Origin: Chrysomallon squamiferum
Taxonomy: Eukaryota > Mollusca > Gastropoda > Neomphalida > Peltospiridae
DNA: 64,000 bases
Direction: 5' to 3'
NCBI GenBank assembly: GCA_012295275.1
Contig: CM022670.1
Coordinates: forward strand, 21,385,146-21,449,145
Part shown: positions 13,670 through 23,805 of the stretch, piece by piece
Numbering within the stretch: position 1 is the first letter of the stretch
Layout of the letters: every line of letters starts with the position of its first letter
Position numbers and translations under genes: made by a program
The notes under the pieces: model-generated
What the model was told of the DNA's origin: nothing
The model's database searches: none
What the model saw: the letters and a program-made list of their open reading frames with translations, nothing else

Positions 13670-13680
13670 TACATCTGGGG
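13560..13680. repeat. (TTG)n/(TTA)n microsatellite
   Basis: Compound triplet tract downstream of copy A: ttg units from about 13583, then uninterrupted tta/att units to about 13668. The surrounding 13110-13700 shows no coding signal beyond the decaying similarity to copy B's 3' flank (38000-38340), which is shared up to about 13450. Confidence 0.9.
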
Positions 13681-15703
13681 TGTATCCACCTTTTCTAATG
13701 AGGGGAGCATGACAAAGAGGGCACCATAACTTGATGAATTAGCACCACTGGAAAATTACACACGGTTCATGAACCATAATATAATAGTGCTACAACAGGG
13801 ACGCTGGCAGACGTTTTTTACAGTGTTCTGTGCATTAACTGAAAACGCCAGCATTTTGTAATATTAAATTACAGTGGTATTTGAACAAATCAGAACGGTT
13901 ATGATCGTCCAAATATCGTATGAGTTGTACTGCGCTAGCTCAAATCTGGTATTTTTGTGCAGGCAGCGGGAGCCCTCTAATCTTGAAAATGAGATGTGTT
14001 TGTCTGCAACTTTGATGAACGTATACTTAGAACAAAAATGAATGTGGTGCAAGTTCCAGATAGAACTGAATTGTTTCTTGTAACTGCATAGACACATAAA
14101 ATATTTTAAAGAACGTAGCTTTAAGTTGTGCAATGTTTGATTAAATATAATTACAAAAACTTACCTCTAACAGTTCATGATAGGTGACTGTACCGATGAA
14201 ATCCATCCATAAAAAATAAAAATGCCTTAATATCAGACTTATGGCACTCGTATACTGAAGAAGTGGATTCTTATGGCCAGTAAAGTTTAATCCATGTATA
14301 ACGTTTAAAACAAAATTAAAGGAAAAACACCACCATTGTCATGTACATTTTTCGGCAAAACAAATAGTTTTGAGTTTTGTAGTTTAATCAAAAAGAATGT
14401 TGCTGGAAAATAATCATCTGTTGCATTTTTAAGGGAAATGTCTGCTACACTGTCTACATCTAATGTCATGGTGCATGTGCATTAAAGCTAAGCTTGATAG
14501 TCGTTCAACGGTCATGCGGTTTCTTGTGTATGACTTTATCCGTCTCAATACTGAAAAAGAACGTTCTGCTTGACAGCTTATCACGGGTGACACACAGGCA
14601 ATGCACAACAGTTCATAAATATAGGGAAACACGTCTCGATCGCAGTCGCGAAGATATTCGATCAGACTGCGTGGCTGAACTTGATATTTGGAGTTATGCG
14701 ATTTCCAAAATGTGATTTCCGTATAAAGTGATTGTGCAGAAAAGAGTAGTTGATTACAAAAATCAGAGATGTTGTCTTTTTTAAACAGTAATTTGGTGTG
14801 AGTTCAAATATGGAAGCACGTGTCCTGGTTTCACTGTCAAAACGTGTCTCCATTTCATTCTGTAAATGGTCCAAAAATGGGACAGCTAAGTTTTTTGTAT
14901 AGTAATTTAACGGCTCTTCTGCAGGCTCGTTATTTCTGAGGGCTTGTCCAGATTTGGAAATGTATCCACCAAATTTGTGAACGAGTTGCTCGGTCTCGCC
15001 AAACCACACTCTGAACTCTGATTCTACACTGTGCCGAAGTTCTTCAAATCGGTCTGTCTTTTCATCTAGTATTGCATATGCTTCAAATGAATTTAAATTG
15101 CTTCGCCATAATTTAGTTGCAATTGACCGAATTATTTCTAAAGATTTCCCTGCAACAACAGAAGAAATGAGAAACTGAAATGATTGAAGAGTTGAATAAA
15201 GTCCTTAAGCCTTGGTCTGTTATTCTGGGTCCGAGGATCAGGTTTATCCGACATAAATATTATATCTTCGTAATCATGTGGTCTTAAAATTGCATCTAAT
15301 GTTGTAATGGCTCGATTAATTCCACGAACGTTTCATAACAGTCATCTGCTGCAACTCATCGATTTTTGCATAAACATATAATTTTTTTTTTCTTCTTTTT
15401 GGTGTCACAGTCGATATCGGTGTAATGCGAAAGGTGCGAATTCTTTTATTCTACCATTTCTACCTTTATCTGAATGTGGCACAGAAAACGTGTCATCATA
15501 ATTTTGTCCTCGAAAAGTTTGAAAATCAAATACATCGTCACGCAATGATTTCAGTATTTCATTAGAAATTGCATTGCATGTCGTCCGCTCTAGCTGAACA
15601 AAATCTACGAACATCTCAGCAATCTCGACTTCTTCAGGTTCACCACCAACGAGAAACCTCAATCACACTAATAAAACCTCTTTGTTTCTCGTTGTGTCCG
15701 AAA

Positions 15704-16219
15704 AATATTTATGATCTTATTCTGTATTGTCTTGGATGTGTAACGCCTACTTTCCCCTGTTTCTTCAGTATTGTATCTAAAGACAATGAAATATTTTAAA
15801 CGAAAAAAAAAAATGTTTTAACCTTAGGCTGACGAAAGGGATTCCGTTTAGTTGCAAGTCCTGAAACCTATGATTGGACCAAAGCTTCAATCCTATTTTC
15901 TTCGTTTTTGTTTTCTGGATCTTTTTATTTCGTTTGGTTTGGTTTTTTTTTTTTGTTTTTTTTGAGATATAACGGAAATATGTACTTGTCAATAGCTGCT
16001 ATACTATTGACAGTAAATTCATCCATCTCTCTCAAAAACAGTCAATAAATAAAAAATATCAATAAATAAAATAAAATAAAAAATAAATAAATAAATATAA
16101 AAAATAAAAATCATTAATAAAAATAGTAACAAATACTCTGCAATAATACTTATGATCTCATTCTGTATTATCTTGGATGTGTAACGCCTACTCCCCCCTC
16201 GTTTCTTCAGTACTGGATC
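15704..16219. repeat. 74-bp direct repeat inside the hAT relic
   Basis: 15704-15777 and 16146-16219 are near-identical direct copies sharing cttggatgtgtaacgcctac and gtttcttcagta. On the minus strand both encode the SRRYTSK.IQNEII segment of the hAT protein. The coding start of DUF4371 is therefore present twice, from an internal duplication or from two overlapping relics. Confidence 0.75.
15775..16030 (+). repeat. dispersed repeat, copy 1
   Basis: Direct match to 20692-21096. Shared blocks include ggctgacgaaagggattccg (copy 2 reads ggctgatgaaagtggttccg), cttcgtttttgttttctgg, and a tail of aacggaaatatgtacttgtc followed by gctatactattgacagtaaa. No protein is apparent. It lies between the two direct repeats of the hAT relic, so it may have been inserted there or may be part of the element. 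Confidence 0.7.
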
Positions 16220-16725
16220 ACGTGTGGCCAAAACTGTTAGAGTTGCTATGAAAGTGCCTGTATTGCTACATGTACTTGACATGTCAACTCTATGAAAAAC
16301 AATATTTTGTTGTCCTCAAAACGTTACCGCTTTAGTGATACTTTTCAGGATATGAATATTTGTTTTATACGTCCCTTTCTTTTTTCATTTAACAAAGCAT
16401 CAACATAACGACCTGGATTTTGTATTGATTGCCGAAATCTGAATATTCAATGACAGCATTTTTGTGATATTGTACGAAATATTATTTACGAAACAAAATA
16501 TGACAAATGCCGTTATTGAATTTGAATACTGATAACTACATACATGGGGGGTTTGCAATTTGCAGACGTTAACAGTATAAAGGGCTTACTCCCATCTGGT
16601 CGAATTCCTATTTTGTCGAAATGCTAAATGTGGTTTAATGGTCTTACTTACATGGTTGTTTTTATCTCAGTCATTATAATGAACTGTTCAGGATTATATG
16701 GAAACCGATTATTATTGTATAGATA

Positions 16726-17404
16726 CAGTAATAACTCGCTTAACGATATTTCGCTTTAACGATCTTTTTTTATATAAATTATATAAATAGAAATTTAATA
16801 GTTAATTGCTCGAAATAAATTATACAAATGGATACAATGCATGTGTTTAAGTCCGTTTTTGTTCGTTTTACGTTCATTCACGAGCTTCCCTCAGCTATGT
16901 TGATCAGTTGACATGCAGACGTCATACGTACATGTGATGTTCAGATTATTTTGTCTCTTGTGTTTCCATTTAGACTTAACCCTTTTGTAATTTACCCTTT
17001 CAATATGTCAAAATGAATATAAATACCCCGGCGAATACTGATGATAAAAAGAAATGGAAGACAATAACTTTAAAAACAAAATGCGATATCTTAAACGAAA
17101 ACAAAACCCACAAAAATGAATCCACAATGAGCAGCATATAATTATTTCTTGATGTATTTGTAAAAATTGATTTGTAAATGATTTACTCTTTGTTTAATAT
17201 CTATAATCTATTAAATCATTTATGTCTAAATTACCGTTTTACTTATCTTTATTTAACATTTCTTTTTATGTCAGATTTCAGTTGCGAAGAACGTAGCCAC
17301 TGTTTTTAACCTTAATTCTATGTAAATCAGTCTCCCGATTAAGATATCTCACTTAACGATCGGAAATTTGGAACCAAATACTTTGTTAATCCGAGGTATT
17401 ACTG
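16726..17404 (+). mobile_element. deleted pogo/Tigger-like DNA transposon
   Basis: A 679-bp element flanked by TA on both sides (16724-16725, 17405-17406). Its ends are inverted repeats: CAGTAATAACTCG at the left and, in reverse complement, CAGTAATACCTCG at the right. Both are followed inward by further AACGAT-containing sequence. An internal frame at 17013-17141 encodes 42 aa including KKKWKTITLKTKCDIL, which looks like the start of the psq/CENP-B N-terminal helix-turn-helix of pogo transposases (consensus roughly K..TL..K..II). The DDE region is missing, so this is a non-autonomous internally deleted copy. Confidence 0.75.
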
Positions 17405-17741
17405 TAGTATGGATATCGCTTATCGCATAAAGTATGTAAATATGAAAATATCGAAATAATCCATGTACTGAATGTAGTTGAATGTAAATAACTAAAAAAG
17501 AAGGTATTCATCTTAAAAATATGATATTAAAAACACGTGCGTCTGATGTTTCAGTAAGTTCAGTAATAGGTACAGTGTTATAATAATATTGTACAAATCT
17601 AGAATTTTCTCTGTGATGCGTGTTTAATGATATGTGTTTTTAATCGACCATAAACTTTAGGATTTTTTTGTTCTTATTTGTTTTTTGTTGTTGTTTTTTT
17701 AACGGAAAGGAAATGCTGATGAGTTAGAAATGACCAGATTA

Positions 17742-17832
17742 ATAAATAATAATAATAATAATGTGGATGATGATGATGATAATAATAATAATTATGATGA
17801 TTACGATGATGATGATGATAATAATAATAAGA
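17742..17832. repeat. (AAT)n/(GAT)n compound microsatellite
   Basis: Alternating aat and gat triplet runs. They create a long poly-Asn/Asp frame that I do not regard as a gene. The rest of 17410-20690 shows no coding similarity I recognise; it holds T-rich tracts (18242-18262, 18994-19060) and short unrelated frames. Confidence 0.85.
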
Positions 17833-20691
17833 AGATTGATCTCACGACCCGTAACATCTTCGCTGTGATTGGAAAAGTAAATAATCTACAACAAATGAGT
17901 AGTGAACGCTTGTTCTGCTTTAGGTTTATGTTACATACAATTTAAAAAAAACGCGCTCCGCCCTGAATGTTAAAATCAAGTGCCAATTTATGGCAGCAGA
18001 AGTCCGTCTATAATTAAAACTTGTATGAACATGAACAGGCCAAGTTCATTACATACAGAGCTAATCAGGTTTTTGGATAGACGAGTTAATTCGACGGACT
18101 GGGAATTCGACGAAATGGGAATTCGACACCTTCTAAAGCATAACATTTAAATTACTTTAATTTCTCTCTTTCTACGTTTTTATTATTATTGTTGTGTTGT
18201 TGTAGTTGTTGCTATTATTATTATTATTATTTACATTAAAACTACAAAAAAAAAAAAAAAAAAGAAATTGCATTGTCGTGGGCATTCTAGTAGAAGGTCG
18301 AGGTATGTTTAGAGGAGAATGCCTGAACAAATATATTTCTATGTGAAAAATTCATGTTACGTTACCTACTATAAAGGGCAGAGGGTCAGTAGTGCGTCCT
18401 TCAGTACTTTCCTACGGGAATAAGATCTAAACTGTCTCCCCAACACAGCCTAGTAGATTAATGAACAGTTAGTACTACTGTTCTAACAGCTCCGAGTAAT
18501 TTTTTTTCTTTCTCTTTTTAAAGTTTATTTTCATAAATTATAATTTTACATTATATTTTTTTTCAAATAAACCACTCTGCACATTTCGCTCACATGAACT
18601 CTATCATGCGGCATAACTCAAAGGATAGAGTTTATTACCAATATATCGTAATTATTTATTTAGTAACTTGTTTGGGGTTGCCAAAATATCACAAGTCTAC
18701 TCAACTCTCTGGAAATGGCAGTAACGGAGAAATATTTCACAATATTATTAACTTGTTATTTTCTATTCAAATCCGGTTCACGAGTGAATGACTGAATTCA
18801 ATTTAATTAGAAGACCTGTAGCGTATTTTCATTATACCTTGAAACTTATTTTTAATATTGTTTTGTTCTTATTTTTTTCTTTGTTCTTTTTCATAACATT
18901 TTTGAGATATTAACTGAAGAACAAAATAAATCGAAGTTATAATAATAATAATAAAACAATTAATTTCACTTCCTCATTTCATGGTTTTTTATTTTGGTTT
19001 TTCTTTTGTTTTGTTTTGTTTGTTTTGCTTTTTGTTGTTGTTTTTATTCTAATTTGTTGTTGTTTTTTAATTATTATACGTCAGTTTTATTAGTCTTCTT
19101 AATAAGGATTTCATGGTGTTGTCATTTTGTATGTTCTTACACACTTAATAGACAAAGTACAGAAGTCACAGAAAATACTGAAATAATTCGTGAAACTAAC
19201 TTTTATTTTGGCGTGAATTTATCAAGCGCGATATCAATGACGTTAACATCTATTTCCGCAGATATTAACATGTTGCTGTATTCGTGTCCATACAACTCAG
19301 GGGACAGGGTACCAAACGCCCTATAAACTTCTGGCAAAAAAGTGGAGGAATTTTGGATAAAACAAGAACATATTGGATCTTGGTTCTTTATTTGCGTTGT
19401 ACTATTCTACTGTCACATTTTACTATTAGCATACATTAATAACATCAAGCAAAATACACCTCGTGTCTTAGTGGAGCCTTTTTTCCTGCCACCCACAACT
19501 AATGTTTATCAAAGGCCATATTTTGAGAGCTTATCATAAAAAATCCATTTTACTGCTTTCATGTCAAGTTTGAATCCGGTTTCAACTGTTAGTGTTACAC
19601 AAGCACATTTAATGCATAAATGAAAATAAACATGTTTCAAAAAGACACATATATTTTTTACTTTAATGTATACATTGATATGCTTAAAATACTTATACAT
19701 TAGAAAAGAGTTGTTAAAATTAGAGCTGTAGATATACTTACATAAAATCAATATTAGTAAAATAATCATCTGAACAAAGAATAAACTGGAAAGAAAATGC
19801 CATTGTTAAACTGCTACAAACATTATAAAGCTATTATACCATAAATTGGAAACTATTTTGCGTAATTACATATGTGCAAAGATTTATGACAACATTAATT
19901 ATATTTTTTAAATTGTATCATTTAATATCGTTAATATATAAAAATAGATTTTGATAAGAATTAAAAAATCAATTAAAGAAAGAAAACAAAAAGAAAAGGG
20001 ACAAAAATTCTCCAACAATAAAAATAAAGAGCAACAAAAATACAAACCCCCTAAAAAAATCATTAAAAAAAATCGAAACAATCCCCCATCAAAATAACCA
20101 CAAAGGAAAAAAAAAAAAAGCAAACAATTGTCAACAATTATTTGAGTATAAAGTGAACAGTTGTACAATTAACAGTAATTTTTCTCTATACAGCTAAAAT
20201 TATAAATAATTAACCGAAATTTATGGCATGTATATTTCTGCATGTGGTTATACACATATTGCTGCTAAATGATAATGAATGGAGACAGCAAATCTTATTT
20301 CTCATATCAATGATTTTAAAATCGTACTGTAGACGCCTTGTAATTTTAAAATGTCTTTAATATTAAACAGGAAGAATATGAATTATAATTATCACGAGAA
20401 AAGAATGTTACAATGTGCAAACAACTATTATAATGGAGTACTTTTTTTTCTTCTTCTTAGGGAAAAATTAATAAAACAATGCTTTTAATTACGGGAAAAT
20501 CCAATACTTGTGATTTTTTTTACAATACATGATTTATTTAATTATGAATATTAGTTAGCTATATGTATACAATAAGTCAATTGCAGCTGTCTTTGCCTTT
20601 CTATTAACTGAAATGGTATTGCTTTAAAAAAAGAAAGAATGATAAACAATAATAATAAAATCTGCAAGCAGGCACCAAATCGATGAAAACA

Positions 20692-21096
20692 TAAACCCAT
20701 ATCTAAGAACAATAAAATATTTAAATGAAAAGAAATAATGTTTTGACGTGAGGCTGATGAAAGTGGTTCCGTTTAGCTGCAAGTCACAAGACCCGTGATT
20801 GGAGCAAAGCTGCAATCCTAGTTTTAAACATCCAGAGACATATAGTGTTTTATCCTTAAACTTAATCTTAGTTTATTATTTTCTTCTGTTTTTTTCTTTT
20901 TTTTTTTTTTTTTTTATATTTGCAGTATTAGTTTGAGCAACAGCTAGCACTCATCATAAGAGGATTTTTTCTTCGTTTTTGTTTTCTGGGTCTTTTTGTT
21001 TGGTTTGGTTTGGGATTTTTTGGTTGAGAAATAACGCAAATATGTATTTGTCAAAAGTTGCTATACTATTGACATTAAACATATCCACCTCTCCAT
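20692..21096 (+). repeat. dispersed repeat, copy 2, with a T-rich insertion
   Basis: Second copy of the repeat at 15775-16030, same orientation. Similarity runs from about 20699 to 20826, is interrupted by about 140 bp containing a long T run (20880-20920), and resumes at about 20970-21093 (cttcgtttttgttttctggg, then gctatactattgacattaaa). No coding content. Confidence 0.7.
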
Positions 21097-21374
21097 ATAA
21101 AAAGATAATAAATACATAATAAATTAATAAATATTTATATATATAAATTAATTAAATAATTAACAAAAAAAGACCTATTTCGTGATAAAAATATATCATC
21201 CTTTCGTCCGTCATTTCGCAGTAGTTACAAAATGGGACGAAAAGTTATGTAAAATTTACGTATTTCTAGATATGGTTTTAAATCATTTGACCCTGGCCCT
21301 GGCACTGACAGTCATTTTAACATTCTGTCAGAGAATAGCTTCTAATGTAACAAAAGGTTAGAGCTGGCTGTTTG

Positions 21375-22830
21375 TAATAAAGGGGAATATTTAAATATTA
21401 CACTACTTCCTACGGCTGAAAGGGCAGTATATTTGGCGTTGTATTTCAGTGCCACTTTGAGCCACTGTTCAACAGCAGCTATTAATTCCTGTCAGAAATA
21501 TAACTTAATAACTATGGTAGTTAAAGAAAAAGTGAAAAGAAGATAAAATTGTATTTAAAAACATAGTGTTGTTACAGTACGTTTTTCTTTTCTGATAAAA
21601 ATTTGTTTACTGATAAAAAATGTATTACTAAATGGAACTGCCTGTCTTGATGATTCTGCATCTGATGTGTCAGATTTCTTTACAACGCCATGGTAAACAT
21701 AATCACAGCTGAGATCATAACTTTTAGTAACATAAATCTTTTTCAGTTTACTTGATGTCGCTTGTTGAAATGACCTTTTAAAAAATAATTAAAAAATAAT
21801 AATAAAAAAAAAAAAAAAATTAAAATGTTAAATAAAATTGGAAATGGTTTTTAAGGATGAATAAAAAAGCAAAGACAAAAAAGTTAAAGACCAAAAAATT
21901 ATATATAAAAATAAATAAAATAAAATAATAAAATAAAATAAAATCAAAAATTAAAGAAATTCGGTAAATGGTTTTATAAACATAGTTCTCGAAAGTTAAT
22001 AAATAAAGCTAAAGATAGAAATGTGTTTAACAACACAGTCAAATGTTAGTTAAATCTAGCATAATGGGTTAAATCTGTGATGACAGGATCATTTACACGC
22101 TGTTTTACAGGCAAATATGCATAAGTATTCAAGTCAGTCGTTTATCTGGCAGTGATAAAGAATCAAGAAAATAATAAAAATTTAGTTTGAGTTTATTAGT
22201 TATTAACAGTCAGTTTCCTTCACTTGAATATTACATTGGAAGCTGCTGTATTTCCATAATCTGGAATCAAACTTGGTTGCATGATCAACCCTCCTCAGGG
22301 AACGTTTAAGAAATTTTCATTCCAGCCATTGATCCATCACTTGTTTATCAAAGACTGTGGTATGCACTCTACAAAAACATCACCTGCTGCTAAATGACAA
22401 AGGAGGAAAAACAGCAGATGCCTTACTAACAGTGTGTGGTTATTTAGGTGCATCTGACTGATAAATATGTACATCAGGCTATGACGAATTCTTGATGGGG
22501 AATGGAATGACAAATTAAAAAGATTGTTCCTGTTACTGTTCGTAGATCTAGCCAACTTTTCAACCACACAACTCTGTACTGCTGATTGGCAGATGAACAG
22601 ACATACTTGGTTAAACAGAATGTGTAACTTATGTTTAGTGATATTTCCTTGTAGTACTTGTATTGTTGTTGACACAATTTGAATAGATATGTTATCTCCA
22701 CTTGCTAAGCTTTCTTCTTCGGGAAGTGTTATGAAAGTACTATTTAAAATTAAAATAATACTCATTTTCAAATTTTCCATTTTAAACAATCTGTATTAAC
22801 AAGAAAAGTAAAAATAATAAATATATGATA

Positions 22831-22861
<31 letters not shown>

Positions 22862-23036
22862 TGTAGGGTATACATAAAATAAATAAATAAAAAGTTTTAA
22901 AATTTCCTCATTAAAATATTAAACTTACTGTTTATTCGATTATAACATTAAAATATTATCATTTTAAAACATTTGTGATTCAACATGAACATATTCCTGT
23001 TTTCCTTTAACTCAGGGTCTACTGTAATTCTTCATT
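21375..23036 (-). pseudogene. macro-domain PARP fragment, copy C (inverted, decayed)
   Basis: Minus-strand remnants in gene order. Intron-6-like sequence at about 23036-22880 holds ctgagttaaaggaaaacagg and gttgaatcacaaatgtttta. Exon 13 at about 22745-22632 encodes LPEEESLASGDN and TTIQVLQGNITKHK. The tail of exon 14 is fused almost directly after it (near 22617, aaccaagtatgtctgttcat). Intron 14 remnants run about 22600-21780. Exon 15 lies about 21775-21641 and exon 16 about 21493-21375, with missense changes and loss of frame. Most of exon 14, all of exons 7-12 and everything after exon 16 are absent. It is oriented opposite to copies A and B, head to head with copy B. Confidence 0.8.
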
Positions 23037-23318
23037 CATACCTTTCCATCTTTTATCTTTTTCTTTCTGTATCTAGTAAACTTCAATACTGACTGAAGAT
23101 TGATACAAAGCTTGATGTTAATACAAATATAAACAGGTCAATTATCCCTATAGTTTTGTCTCGATCCAATCACAGTCTATTTCTTTTTTCTTTTCTTTTC
23201 TTTTTTTTTTTTAACATCGTTTTGATCACATTAAATTCTCACAGTTTGTTGTGGTTTCGAAAAAAAAAAATTTAAAGGACCTGTTTGTCATATCGTTTGT
23301 CTTAAAATGAATCGGAAA

Positions 23319-23354
<36 letters not shown>

Positions 23355-23805
23355 GGTTTCGATGGTCTAAGCTAAAGGTTAGATTTACAAAAGAAGAAGT
23401 TCGTACCTTTCCGGTATTCACGATATGTTTCGACGATCGGGTAGCCTCGGTTTCAGTATCGCAAATGTATATTTAGCTGCTCTGGAAATTCCCGAAAACA
23501 ATCTGAACTTTATTAAGGATAAAACAATTTCTATTCTTCTTAAACCTTATTATTATTTTTAAATTACTACTTTATTTTTGTTTGTTTTATTCATAAATGA
23601 TATTTTGTAATAATTGCTATTTATATTAATTCTGTCACAGGTGATTTCGTGACTAATAGTTGAAGAAACTGAAAGTGCCAATTTCCAGGAAACATTATGT
23701 AATACTACTAATACGAGGAAAAATCATATTTTGGTTATTTGCCTTTTAAGCTGTAATGGAATGATATTTTCTTAAACAGCTTTGTCTGAAGAATTATTAT
23801 ACACG

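Larger units (their letters stand above)
14429..16282 (-). mobile_element. decayed hAT-type transposase (DUF4371/ZMYM1-like)
   Basis: Broken minus-strand reading frames, in order, match an hAT transposase of the zinc-finger-MYM/DUF4371 kind. 16282-16150 holds RRYTSKIIQNEIISI, the start of DUF4371. 15662-15405 holds ISNEILKSLRDD and FRGQNYDD, the conserved RGQ-YD motif. 15009-14850 holds VPFLDHLQNEMETRF. 14632-14429 holds CQAERSFSVLRRIKSY and LSSLALMHMHHDI, the C-terminal hAT dimerisation region. Frameshifts and stops separate the pieces, so it is not functional. I could not define terminal inverted repeats or the 8-bp target duplication. Family recognition comes from the motif order, not from a search. 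Confidence 0.75.
16597..18130. repeat. inverted-repeat arms about 1.5 kb apart (possible transposon ends)
   Basis: Left arm 16597-16620 (tggtcgaattcctattttgt, then cgaa). Right arm 18107-18130, which read in reverse complement gives ggtgtcgaattcccatttcg and then tcga. The right side also carries three copies of aattcgac (18088-18127). The enclosed DNA holds the pogo-like element at 16726-17404 and an (AAT)n(GAT)n tract at 17742-17832, but no intact gene. Terminal status is inferred; no target duplication was seen. Confidence 0.5.

Noticed and set aside
17730-17945. Asn/Asp-rich frame
   Set aside because: Produced by (AAT)n and (GAT)n tracts; no conserved sequence and no splice or start context.
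22474-22701. Minus-strand 75-codon frame over copy C
   Set aside because: Out-of-frame reading of the decayed exon 13 and intron 14; the true frame of exon 13 overlaps it and carries the macro-domain motif.
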